DNA of 64,000 nt from contig CADEHE010000014.1 in the NCBI GenBank assembly GCA_902826775.1, positions 59,163 to 123,162 on the forward strand. Reading direction: 5' to 3'. Made by a program: the position numbers and the translations under genes. The DNA comes from an uncultured Pseudomonadota bacterium (GTDB lineage: Bacteria; Pseudomonadota; Gammaproteobacteria; Burkholderiales; JALYOK01). Shown piece by piece: positions 16,916 through 24,540 of the stretch (the stretch's first letter is position 1; each line of letters begins with the position of its first letter). The notes beneath the pieces are model-generated. The model was not told the origin of the DNA. It searched no databases and saw only the letters and a program-made list of their open reading frames with translations.

Positions 16916-18193
16916 ATGATACGTGCCGCCCTCTTCTTACTGTTACTCACCTTCGCTCGTTTCGCCCCCGCACAACTGCTGTACGACTATTTGAGCAAGG
17001 ATCTGAGCGCCGACATCTTGCGCAAAGATCAAATCAACATGAATTTGATGATCGATCGCATGCTCGCGCAGCACTTGGCGATGCAAGATCTGATGATGCT
17101 GCAAGCATTCGGCCAGGAGCGTATCGCCGCCGGCCAAGCCAGCATGACTTATGCCCCGTCAGACAAAGGCTCGATCCTGTCCGATATGGAGCCCGCTCAC
17201 CGCGCCAACGCGAAGAGCGTGCTGGCGGCTTTTGCGGCAGCGCTGAAGGACAAGAAGCTCGTAGCGAACGACGTGGCGGACTGTCACGGGCTCGGCGGCG
17301 TTCTGAGCTACTACGGCTATTGGGGTGAAGACCCCGGCACGCAACGGCTGCAGCGCTTGAGCGCCCAGAGCCGCGCCACGTTGATGGCCGACGCGGCGTT
17401 TCAAGGCATGGCGGACTACCGCCGGCAGCGCTATTGCGAACGTGTTGCCTTCTTGGCGATGCTCTCGGCCGCCGCGCGCAACGAGGCGCAGCGTACGCCG
17501 GCGGGCCCCGAGCAGGACGGGCTCATCCGCAGGGCGCAACAAAGCGCGGCGGCGGCATTGAAGGATGTTTGGACCAACTTGCCGATCGAAACCGCCGAAC
17601 TCGTGCCGGACGGTTTCGGCAATCGCTTTGCCCGTCAGGCCAAGGAAGGCACGGGTTCGTTCACCTTCCGGCGTAAGCCAGTTTCTCGCGCGACGCAAAG
17701 CGCCGACGGCGTGTGGGGTGCGGGCACCGGGTCGCGCTGGGTGGCAAAGTTCAACGCGCTGGTGCAACAACAAGGTGGATCGGAAAATGCGCTACCGGAT
17801 GTCTGGGCAACGGGCTACGCCTGGTTGGTGCATCTGCGCGAGCGCGGCAAAGTAAGCATCGGCGCCAACGGTTGGCGCGCCGCACGCGATCACATGAGCC
17901 GATGGGCGCTGGCGCAGCCGGGTTGGTTGCAGAAAACCGATGACGAGCGGCAGTATTTCGCCGACGATATGGCGATTCGCGTGGCGCAGTTGTTGGAAGC
18001 GCAAGAAGCCAATCGGCGCGCGCTGGCCGCGCCGCAGAAGGTCGATCCAATCACGGGCGTTGTGTGGAACCCGGTCGTGGATCAAAGCGCATCGCTCGCG
18101 GAAAAAGCGGCCGAGGCAATCGCGAAACTGTTTGTAGCTGAAGAAAGGCCGCAGATCGAGCGGTTGTTACTGCAGCGCGGTACGGCGCAATGA
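16916..18193 (+). CDS. Uncharacterised secreted protein, DUF6683-like in overall layout but not recognised with confidence
   Basis: A 425-residue exported protein: signal peptide MIRAALFLLLLTFARFAPAQ with cleavage after APA. The mature part is mostly helical. A first region (about 20-75) is Met- and Asp-rich (QINMNLMIDRMLAQHLAMQDLMMLQ). A middle region (about 95-200) includes VADCHGLGGVLSYYGYWGEDPG. A Trp-rich C-terminal half contains MSRWALAQPGWLQKTDDERQYFADDMA. No catalytic motif is recognised. The last codons and the TGA stop (18191-18193) fall inside palindromic repeat copy 4, so the repeat supplies the 3' end of the reading frame. Function unknown; the suggested family link is weak. Confidence 0.7.
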   Translation: MIRAALFLLLLTFARFAPAQLLYDYLSKDLSADILRKDQINMNLMIDRMLAQHLAMQDLMMLQAFGQERIAAGQASMTYAPSDKGSILSDMEPAHRANAKSVLAAFAAALKDKKLVANDVADCHGLGGVLSYYGYWGEDPGTQRLQRLSAQSRATLMADAAFQGMADYRRQRYCERVAFLAMLSAAARNEAQRTPAGPEQDGLIRRAQQSAAAALKDVWTNLPIETAELVPDGFGNRFARQAKEGTGSFTFRRKPVSRATQSADGVWGAGTGSRWVAKFNALVQQQGGSENALPDVWATGYAWLVHLRERGKVSIGANGWRAARDHMSRWALAQPGWLQKTDDERQYFADDMAIRVAQLLEAQEANRRALAAPQKVDPITGVVWNPVVDQSASLAEKAAEAIAKLFVAEERPQIERLLLQRGTAQ

Positions 18194-18204
18194 ATTGCGC
18201 CGTA
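18177..18204 (+). repeat. Palindromic intergenic repeat, copy 4, overlapping a stop codon
   Basis: GCGGTACG then GCGCAAT-GA-ATTGCGC and CGTA. A perfect seven-base inverted repeat whose centre contains the TGA stop of the preceding gene. Inverted relative to copy 3. Confidence 0.7.
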
Positions 18205-18325
18205 TCATCTAGCAGTCGTCCACTGTAACCTAGAAACTCAGCCACGCTGCGAGCGGACGGCGAGATCCCCGCCTGCGCGAAAATGGCGGCGCCTTGCGTC
18301 GCCCCAATCACGCAATCCCGAAGAG

Positions 18326-19846
18326 TTACTCTCGCCGCCAAACCAAATTCATATCGCGCGCTGCCTTTACTTCATCCAGCCGCCGTACCGGCGTGCTATG
18401 CGGTGCTGATTTCACCAACTCGGCTTGTGTGCGCGCTTCGTCCAAAATGCCGCGCATGGCCGCGATGAAAGCGTCCAAGGTTTGATTCGATTCCGTCTCG
18501 GTCGGTTCGATCAGCAAACACTCTTTCACCAGCAGCGGGAAATAGATGGTCGGCGCGTGTATGCCATAGTCGAGTAAGCGTTTGGCGAAATCCAGCGCCG
18601 TCACACCGGTTTCTTCTTTCAGGCGCTGCAGCGTGACTATGAATTCGTGGCTGGCGCGGCGTTCGGGAAAGGCCAGATCAAATCCGGCTTTGCGCAGTTC
18701 CACCATCAAGTAGTTTGCGTTCAGCGTAGCGAAGTCTGCCACCCGCTGCATGCCTGCGCGCCCCAGCATGCGCGCGTACACGTAGGCGCGCAGCAATACG
18801 CCGGCGTTGCCGGCGAAAGCGGAAAGCCGCCCGATCGAATCGGGCAGGTCGCGTTCGTTCAGCCAACGGTAGTGCAGGTGATCTTGCATAACCACCGGCA
18901 ACGGCAGGAACTTGCGCAGCCGTTCGTTCGCCGCCACCGGCCCGGCGCCAGGGCCACCACCGCCGTGCGGCGTGGAGAAAGTCTTGTGCAAGTTCATGTG
19001 CATGACATCGAAGCCCATCTCGCCGGGTTTGACTTTGCCGAGGATAGCGTTGAAGTTCGCGCCGTCGTAGTAGAGCAGGCCGCCGGCCGGGTGCACGATG
19101 CGCTCGATGTCTTGGATGCTTCTCTCGAACACGCCGAGCGTGGAAGGATTGGTGAGCATTAGCCCCGCCGTCTGCGGCCCCACCATCGCGCGCAGCGCGC
19201 CGAGATCGACATTTCCCTGTGCGTCGGTCGCGACTTCGCGCACGCTGAAGCCGCACATTGCGGCCGTCGCCGGATTGGTGCCATGCGCCGCATCCGGTAC
19301 GATGATCTCGGTGCGAGCTGTGTCGCCGCGCGCGCGGTGGTAGGCGCGGATCATTGCCACGCCGGCGAACTCGCCTTGCGCACCGGCCATCGGCGCGAGG
19401 CTCACGCCAGCCATGCCCGTGACTTCTTTGAGCATCTCTTGCAATTCGTGCCAGCACGCCAGCGTGCCTTGACGCGCTTGCTCCGGCGCGAGCGGATGCT
19501 GCGCCAGCAACTGCGGCAGCATGGCGAGCGAGTTGCACGCGCGCGGGTTGTATTTCATCGTGCACGAGCCGAGCGGGTAAAAATGCGTGTCGATGGAAAA
19601 ATTGCGCTGCGACAGGCGCGTGTAGTGGCGCAGCGCATCCAACTCCGACACCTCGGGCAGCGCCAGCGCTTGTTCACGGAGCAATTGCTTGGGCAGCGCG
19701 CTGGCGCGGCGTGCGGCGGGCGCTGCTGCGGGCGCTGCGGCGAACTGCGCTTGCGCGCCATGTCCGCGCTGCGAGCGTTCAAAGATCAGCGGCTCGGGGG
19801 GCAGGCGCGAGCCGGCTGCGATTTGGGCTGGGGTGCGATCGCTCAT
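18326..19846 (-). CDS. gcvPB: Glycine dehydrogenase (decarboxylating) subunit 2
   Basis: The PLP-binding half of the split P-protein of the glycine cleavage system, 506 residues. It decarboxylates glycine and passes the aminomethyl group to lipoyl-GcvH. The Schiff-base lysine lies in MNLHKTFSTPHGGGGPG (about K288). Other landmarks are FYPLGSCTMKYNP (about 89-101) and PDAAHGTNPATA (about 184-195). An Ala/Arg-rich insert at about 31-50 is not typical of the family. Its ATG overlaps the gcvPA stop by four bases (ATGA). It is the last gene of the gcvT-H-PA-PB operon. Confidence 0.95.
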   Translation of the reverse strand: MSDRTPAQIAAGSRLPPEPLIFERSQRGHGAQAQFAAAPAAAPAARRASALPKQLLREQALALPEVSELDALRHYTRLSQRNFSIDTHFYPLGSCTMKYNPRACNSLAMLPQLLAQHPLAPEQARQGTLACWHELQEMLKEVTGMAGVSLAPMAGAQGEFAGVAMIRAYHRARGDTARTEIIVPDAAHGTNPATAAMCGFSVREVATDAQGNVDLGALRAMVGPQTAGLMLTNPSTLGVFERSIQDIERIVHPAGGLLYYDGANFNAILGKVKPGEMGFDVMHMNLHKTFSTPHGGGGPGAGPVAANERLRKFLPLPVVMQDHLHYRWLNERDLPDSIGRLSAFAGNAGVLLRAYVYARMLGRAGMQRVADFATLNANYLMVELRKAGFDLAFPERRASHEFIVTLQRLKEETGVTALDFAKRLLDYGIHAPTIYFPLLVKECLLIEPTETESNQTLDAFIAAMRGILDEARTQAELVKSAPHSTPVRRLDEVKAARDMNLVWRRE

Positions 19847-21234
19847 GTGGGATGCCCTTCGGTTTCTTCCACGCCGTGCAACGCGTCGTTTAGACAGTGT
19901 GCATAGCGTTCGATGTCATGCTCGTTCTTGGTTTCCGTGGCGCAGACGAGGATTGCTTCGCCTAGCTCAGGATAGTAGGGCTGCAAGTTCAAGCCGCCGA
20001 GTATGCGATCGGCGCGCAGGCGCGCCAGCGTGGCGTCGGCGGCTGGCAAGTTCAGCACCGCCTCGTGGAACGCCGGGCCGGAAAACACACGCTTGACGCC
20101 ATCGATCGCGCTCACGCGCTGCAGCAACGCCTGCAAGTTCTCGTGGCTGCGCAGAGCGGCCGCGCGCATTCCTGCCGCGCCGAGCATCGCCATGTAAATG
20201 GTTGCGGCGGTCACCGCCAAGCCCTGGTTGGTGCAGATGTTCGAAGTGGCCTTGGAACGGCGGATGTGCTGCTCGCGCGCCTGCAGCGTGAGGACGAAGC
20301 CGCGCTTGCCTTCGGCATCAGTTGTTGCGCCGACGACGCGTCCCGGCATTTGCCGCACCAGCTCTTTCTTGCAGCACATGAAACCGAAATACGGTCCGCC
20401 GTTGCTGAGCGGCACGCCGAGCGGCTGGCCTTCGCCGACGCTGATGTCCGCGCCCGCGGCGCCCTTCTCTGTGCCCCACCGCCCAGGCGGTTTGAGCAGC
20501 GCCAGAGACAAAGGATTCACTACCGCGATAACTAGCGCCGCGCGGTCGTGCGCCCAAGCGGTGAGCGCATCGACATCCTCCAACACGCCGAAGAAATTCG
20601 GTTGCGGCACGACCACTGCCGCAATGTTTTGGTGCGCGTCGAGTGCGGTTATTTCGGTGCGCCCGCTGGCGCGCTCGAACCCCACTTCAATGATCTCGAT
20701 GTTCTGTGCTTCGACCATGGTTTTTACTGTCGCGCGGTAATGCGGGTGCAGCGTGCGCGGCAGCAGTACGCGGCGCGGGGCTTTGTCGCCTTTCACGCGC
20801 ACCGCCATCAGGATCGCTTCGCCCAGCGCCGAAGCGCCGTCGTACAAACTGGCATTGGCCACATCTAAGCCGGTGAGGCTCGCGATCATGCTCTGAAATT
20901 CGTACAGCGTTTGTAGCGTGCCTTGGCTGGCTTCTGCCTGGTACGGCGTGTAGGCCGAGTAGAACTCGCCGCGTGTGGCGATCTGCCACACGGCCGCCGG
21001 GATGTGATGTTCGTACGCACCGGCGCCGAGGAAGTTTAGATAGCGTCCATCGCTTTCCGCGCGTTCGGTCATGAGCCGCGCGATATCCATTTCATTCATG
21101 CCGGCCGGCACGCGCTCCAGCGAGCCAGTTTTCAACGCGGCCGGAATTTCCTCGAATAGCTGATCGATCCCGGCGGCGCCGATGGCGGCGAGCATCGAAT
21201 CGATGTCTTCTTGCGTGTGCGGAATGAAGGGCAT
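19843..21234 (-). CDS. gcvPA: Glycine dehydrogenase (decarboxylating) subunit 1
   Basis: The other half of the two-subunit P-protein, 463 residues, which pairs with GcvPB to form the active decarboxylase. It has the family start MPFIPHTQEDIDSMLAAIG, the conserved YTPYQAEASQGTLQ (residues about 96-109), NASLYDGASALGEA and KRGFVLTLQAREQHIRRSKATSNIC segments. It lies 14 bases downstream of gcvH on the minus strand and overlaps gcvPB by four bases, so the two P subunits are likely made in equal amounts. Split P-proteins are usual in many bacteria, whereas E. coli has a single fused chain. Confidence 0.95.
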   Translation of the reverse strand: MPFIPHTQEDIDSMLAAIGAAGIDQLFEEIPAALKTGSLERVPAGMNEMDIARLMTERAESDGRYLNFLGAGAYEHHIPAAVWQIATRGEFYSAYTPYQAEASQGTLQTLYEFQSMIASLTGLDVANASLYDGASALGEAILMAVRVKGDKAPRRVLLPRTLHPHYRATVKTMVEAQNIEIIEVGFERASGRTEITALDAHQNIAAVVVPQPNFFGVLEDVDALTAWAHDRAALVIAVVNPLSLALLKPPGRWGTEKGAAGADISVGEGQPLGVPLSNGGPYFGFMCCKKELVRQMPGRVVGATTDAEGKRGFVLTLQAREQHIRRSKATSNICTNQGLAVTAATIYMAMLGAAGMRAAALRSHENLQALLQRVSAIDGVKRVFSGPAFHEAVLNLPAADATLARLRADRILGGLNLQPYYPELGEAILVCATETKNEHDIERYAHCLNDALHGVEETEGHPT

Positions 21235-21248
21235 GGCGGGCGCCTGCG

Positions 21249-21638
21249 TCAGTGTTTCTCGCTGTCGATTACTTGCTGGTATTGCTGTGCTGTGAGCAAG
21301 TCATCCAGTTGTTTGGGATCGTTGACTTTGAGTTTGAACATCCACGCCGCATACGGTGTCTCATTGAGCAGTTGCGGCGCGCTCTCGAGTTCGTCGTTCT
21401 TGGCCACGACGGTGCCGCCAACGGGGGCGTAGATGTCCGAAGCGGCCTTGACCGATTCGACCACCGCGCAATCTTGTTCGCGCTGCACGCTGCGGCCGAC
21501 CTCCGGTATTTGGACATAGACCATGTCGCCGAGCGCATCTTGCGCATAGTCGGTGATGCCGACGGCAATCGTGCCGTCCGTCTCAACGCGCACCCACTCG
21601 TGCGTTTTGGTGTAGCGCAAATCATTAGGCAAACTCAT
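21249..21638 (-). CDS. gcvH: Glycine cleavage system H protein
   Basis: The 129-residue lipoyl carrier that moves the aminomethyl intermediate between P, T and L proteins. The lipoylation lysine is in VVESVKAASDIYAP (about K64). The start LRYTKTHEWVRVETDG and the ITDYAQDALGDMVYVQIPEVG segment are diagnostic. Its ATG overlaps the gcvT stop by four bases. All key residues are present. No L-protein (dihydrolipoamide dehydrogenase) gene is in the window. Confidence 0.96.
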   Translation of the reverse strand: MSLPNDLRYTKTHEWVRVETDGTIAVGITDYAQDALGDMVYVQIPEVGRSVQREQDCAVVESVKAASDIYAPVGGTVVAKNDELESAPQLLNETPYAAWMFKLKVNDPKQLDDLLTAQQYQQVIDSEKH

Positions 21639-22717
21639 GAATTCTCCTTGATGAGGACTTGACCGTTGCGAACAAAAGGCGGATCGACTACGCGCGCGCG
21701 CAGCAGTTGATCGCGCACCATGACTTCAACCTGTTGACCTGCTGTGACCGCGCGCGGCACGCGCGCAAGCGCTAGCGATCGATTCATGGTGGGTGAGAAG
21801 CCGCCGCTGGTGATCTCGCCGTCCCCCGCGGGGGTCTTGACGCACTGGTGCGCGCGCAGCACGCCTTTATCGAGCAGCACCAGGCCGATACGGTGGCGTT
21901 GCGGCTCAGCCTGCAAGAGCGCGGCTTTGCCGATGAACTCGCGCTCGCCCTTAAGCGCGACGGTCCACGCTAGGCCGCATTCGAGCGGCGTGACGCTCTC
22001 ATCCATGTCTTGCCCATACAGGTTCATGCCTGCTTCCAACCGCAGCGTATCGCGCGCGCCCAAGCCGGCAGGCGTCACGCCCTGCGCGGCGAGCGCTTGC
22101 CAGAGCGCTTGCGCGCGCGCGGCGGGCAGCACAATCTCGAACCCGTCTTCGCCGGTGTAGCCGGTGCGCGCAATGAAGTACTCCTCGACGCTAGCTGCGC
22201 TGAAGGATTTCATCGCTTCGGTCGGTGCGCGAACCTGCGGCAGCGCTTGCCAAGTCTTAGCGCGCGCGTTTGGTCCCTGTACGGCGACGATTGCCAGATC
22301 GCGCCGCGAGGCGATGTCAACGGCATAGGGCCGCGCTTGCGCGCTGAGCCACGCGAGGTCTTGTTCCGCGGTGCCGGCATTGACGACTAAGCGATAACGC
22401 CCCGCACCGAGCAAATAGACGATGAGATCGTCGAGCACACCACCACCCGGATTGAGCATGCAGCTATACAGCGCGCTGCCGGGCACTTCGAGTTTGGCGA
22501 CATCGTTGGCGAGCAGGTAGCGCAGCAAAGCCGTAGCCTTATCACCGGTGAGGTCGACAGCCAGCATGTGCGAGACGTCGAACATGCCCGCATCGCGGCG
22601 CACTTGATGATGCTCCTCAAGCTGCGAGCCGTAGTGCAGCGGCATTTCCCAGCCGGCGAAATCCACTAGCTTCGCCCCGGCGCGGCGATGCGCTTCAATC
22701 AATGCGGTCTGCTTCAT
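21635..22717 (-). CDS. gcvT: Glycine cleavage system T protein (aminomethyltransferase)
   Basis: A 360-residue enzyme that transfers the methylene unit from aminomethyl-GcvH to tetrahydrofolate, releasing ammonia. Landmarks are HRRAGAKLVDFAGWEMPLHYG at the N-terminus (positions about 10-30), FDVSHM (about 46), ARTGYTGEDGFEI with the folate-site Asp/Glu region (about 190-202), GLGARDTLRLEAGMNLYG (about 224-241) and GGFSPTMNRSLALARVP. It is the first gene of the operon and lies directly behind the riboswitch terminator (27 bases from the U-run to the ATG). In a C1 organism this links glycine to folate-bound one-carbon units. Confidence 0.95.
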   Translation of the reverse strand: MKQTALIEAHRRAGAKLVDFAGWEMPLHYGSQLEEHHQVRRDAGMFDVSHMLAVDLTGDKATALLRYLLANDVAKLEVPGSALYSCMLNPGGGVLDDLIVYLLGAGRYRLVVNAGTAEQDLAWLSAQARPYAVDIASRRDLAIVAVQGPNARAKTWQALPQVRAPTEAMKSFSAASVEEYFIARTGYTGEDGFEIVLPAARAQALWQALAAQGVTPAGLGARDTLRLEAGMNLYGQDMDESVTPLECGLAWTVALKGEREFIGKAALLQAEPQRHRIGLVLLDKGVLRAHQCVKTPAGDGEITSGGFSPTMNRSLALARVPRAVTAGQQVEVMVRDQLLRARVVDPPFVRNGQVLIKENS

Positions 22718-22743
22718 GTGCCCTGGCCCAAGTCGTGCCGCTG

Positions 22744-22800
22744 CAAAACAAAGAGGGGTAAGCCGCAGGCACCAACGCCTAGCCTGCGGCTTACCCCTCT
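22744..22800 (-). terminator. Intrinsic terminator of the glycine riboswitch expression platform
   Basis: A 19-base perfect stem (22752-22770 with 22782-22800) and 11-base loop, followed on the minus strand by CTTTGTTTTG. The 5' arm, AGAGGGGTAAGC, is also the continuation of the 3' side of aptamer 2, so glycine binding should compete with terminator formation and switch the operon on. Confidence 0.85.
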
Positions 22801-23012
22801 GTCCTGAAACCTGAGAGATTACGGTGCAAGCTGCACACCGCCTACCCCATCGGTGGATGAGCCGACAATATTGGCAAAGCAGCCAATGCTAACCGTGCTC
22901 ATCGCTCTCCAGAGCGCCATGAAGCGATCGTGCTGCTTCTATCCGCGTGGTCCCTTTTGCCTGAGCGTTTACGGGTGTTGCGCCTTCGGCGGCGCGCCGC
23001 CACGCATAGCGG
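22801..23012 (-). ncRNA. Tandem glycine riboswitch (gcvT element), two aptamers
   Basis: On the minus strand the 5' aptamer contains CCGAAGGCGCAACACCCG and CGCTCAGGCAAAAGGGACC (about 22945-23000). The 3' aptamer contains GGAGAGCG (22903-22910), CACCGATGGGGTAGGCGG (about 22840-22857) and CTCTCAGGTTTCAGGACAG (about 22801-22816). These are the conserved glycine-aptamer core motifs in tandem, with a short linker between. The first aptamer's P1 helix appears to be GCTATGCGTGG with CCACGCGGATAG, so it runs into the adjoining hairpin repeats. It controls gcvT-H-PA-PB through the terminator just downstream. Confidence 0.92.
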
Positions 23013-23094
23013 TTTTGGCTATGCAAGCGTCATACATAGCGGTTTTGGCTATGCAAATCTCTTACACAGCCAGGCCAGCTATGCAATCGCTTAA
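23005..23094. repeat. Three 30-base tandem units, each a small hairpin, 5' of the glycine riboswitch
   Basis: Units start at 23005, 23035 and 23065, exactly 30 bases apart. Units 1 and 2 share CATAGC-GGTTTTG-GCTATGCAA; unit 3 is diverged (CACAGC-CAGGCCA-GCTATGCAA). In each, CATAGC pairs with GCTATG (seven pairs in unit 1, GCATAGC/GCTATGC). The minus-strand arm of unit 1 is the same GCTATGC that can form aptamer 1 P1. No spacers or cas genes, so this is not CRISPR. Confidence 0.8.
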
Positions 23095-23237
23095 CGGCGG
23101 CGCACTCTCTCCCACGCGGATTCGTGGCGACATTTACGTTACGCCACCGAGCGCTTGCTTGCAAGCATTAAGGATGTTACGCATTGTCGTGCCCGCAAGC
23201 GGACCTACATGCGTGCAAAGTCCGTAATACAGTAATC

Positions 23238-23264
23238 TCTATACTGGCGATCGATAGAACTCAA
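23238..23264 (-). promoter_or_regulatory. Possible promoter of the gcv operon
   Basis: On the minus strand TTGAGT (23264-23259) and TATAGA (23243-23238) are separated by 15 bases, which is short of the ideal 17. It would give a leader of about 500 bases including the hairpin repeats and riboswitch. Weak, by-eye prediction. Confidence 0.3.
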
Positions 23265-23341
23265 GCGCGTTACCAACTCTATCATCATGGAGTATGTGCC
23301 CGGAACGGTCTTTGGGCACACTCAACTAGAACATCAGAACC

Positions 23342-23758
23342 TCATGTGTTGGTGTACATCGGGCGCTTTTCGTTGAGGGCGAGCCAGCCGCGCAACACGC
23401 GGTAAGCGAGCCAAGCACCGAGCGCGAGAAGCGGCAGCCACAGCACAATGATGCCGATGCCAAGCGAAGCGAACAGCAAGAAGAAGATCGGCACCGCCCA
23501 CAGTGCGCCGAACCAGAAAGTGCGGATCTGCCAGCGGAAATGCGAGTCGAGCAACGTGCCGCGCACGTCAGGGCGTTTGATGTAGTTGAGTATGACGGCG
23601 ATGATCGACGGCCAGCCGATCAGGAACGCGCCCACCACCGAGGCAGCGCCGAAGATGCCGATCAAGATACTGAACGCATGCAGCGCGTAAATGATGTGCG
23701 TCAGCCTGAACAAGCCGGGGAGGGCGTTTGGGTTCTGGCTTGAAATGACGTCGTTCAT
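23342..23758 (-). CDS. DUF4870-like integral membrane protein
   Basis: A 138-residue inner-membrane protein with about three to four hydrophobic helices (THIIYALHAFSILIGIFGAASVVGAFLIG, FWFGALWAVPIFFLLFASLGIGIIVLWLPLLALGAWL are the cores). The loop segment YIKRPDVRGTLLDSHFRWQIRTFWF (about 62-86) is the conserved mark of the DUF4870/COG3671 group. I chose ATG 23758 because GGAGCAGAG precedes it; the longer frame to 23800 lacks this. Function unknown. It is separated from the gcv promoter region by about 80 bases and is read in the same direction as gcvT. Confidence 0.8.
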   Translation of the reverse strand: MNDVISSQNPNALPGLFRLTHIIYALHAFSILIGIFGAASVVGAFLIGWPSIIAVILNYIKRPDVRGTLLDSHFRWQIRTFWFGALWAVPIFFLLFASLGIGIIVLWLPLLALGAWLAYRVLRGWLALNEKRPMYTNT

Positions 23759-23901
23759 CTCTGCTCCACATCTGCTTGGGTTGTGGGCCGAGCGAGACAA
23801 GCAGTTGTGCCGCGCTCAAGTGTTCATCAACGCCGATATGGGAGCAGGCGCGCCGAAATCAAGCGGCTCGGCCGCGCGCGTCTCCAGTCGCGCGGCGCGG
23901 A

Positions 23902-24225
23902 CTAAGAGTCAGCGGGCGGCGCAGTAACCGGCGCGCGGTCATAAAATTTTTTGCGGAACTGCGCTGGCCCGCTCAAGCAGTGGTTGCCGTGATCTTGCGT
24001 GCGCTCCGGGCAGATCTCTTTGCAGCGCGCGCCTTCGCCTTTAAAGCCATCCTTGCATTTCGGATAGCACAGGCCGCCATCGGCTTCTTCGCCTTTGCTA
24101 CACGCCGGCAGTTGCTGCACTGCAGCTTCGTCAGCTTGGACGGTGGCGCTCGTGAAACAGCACCAGAGCAGTCCTGCGCAGAAGCATGAAACTACGACGC
24201 TTGGAACATTGCGATTCGGCTTCAT
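23902..24225 (-). CDS. Small exported Cys-rich protein with an EGF-like spacing
   Basis: A 107-residue protein with a signal peptide (SVVVSCFCAGLLWCCFTSATVQA). The mature part has seven Cys in a tight pattern: LPACSKGEEADGGLCYPKC, then KDGFKGEGARCKEICPE and DHGNHC. The repeated C-x(n)-DGG/DHG-x-C and GFKGEG turns recall EGF- or ephrin-receptor-like Cys repeats found sporadically in bacteria. They could form disulphides in the periplasm or outside the cell. The start at 24225 is preferred over an upstream one at 24408, which gives an unconserved extension. It is divergent from the quinoprotein dehydrogenase, so it may share its promoter region. Function unknown. Confidence 0.7.
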   Translation of the reverse strand: MKPNRNVPSVVVSCFCAGLLWCCFTSATVQADEAAVQQLPACSKGEEADGGLCYPKCKDGFKGEGARCKEICPERTQDHGNHCLSGPAQFRKKFYDRAPVTAPPADS

Positions 24226-24540
24226 TTTTGGAATGCAAACCAGTTGACTGAAGAGCGGATCGGCGTATATTACTCGCGAACCGGAAAGAAGAGTGTTCGA
24301 GACACCTGTTGCATCGCCGGTCAAAATTCCTGTATCGCTTTGCAAGGAGGACAGCCACTGGCGCAGTAAAAAAGAATAGGCCGCCGCGTCGCCGTAACCC
24401 CAAGGCAAGAGTCATGACATTCAAGCCGACGGTTGCGCGATTGAGCGAGCCGCGCCGTGATCCCCTGCCGCGTAGCTTCTTTTGCCGTTACGCGGAATAC
24501 ATACAACTTACAGGGCTTCGATCACTAACAGGAGGAATTC
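24226..24540. promoter_or_regulatory. Divergent intergenic region upstream of the quinoprotein dehydrogenase
   Basis: 315 bases without a convincing gene. It ends with a very strong ribosome-binding site (ACAGGAGGAATTC) for the dehydrogenase, indicating high expression. I could not pick a convincing promoter or operator by eye. Confidence 0.4.

Noticed and set aside
23005..23094. CRISPR-like array
   Set aside because: Only three units with no variable spacers; the units touch each other with a 30-base period and no cas gene is near.
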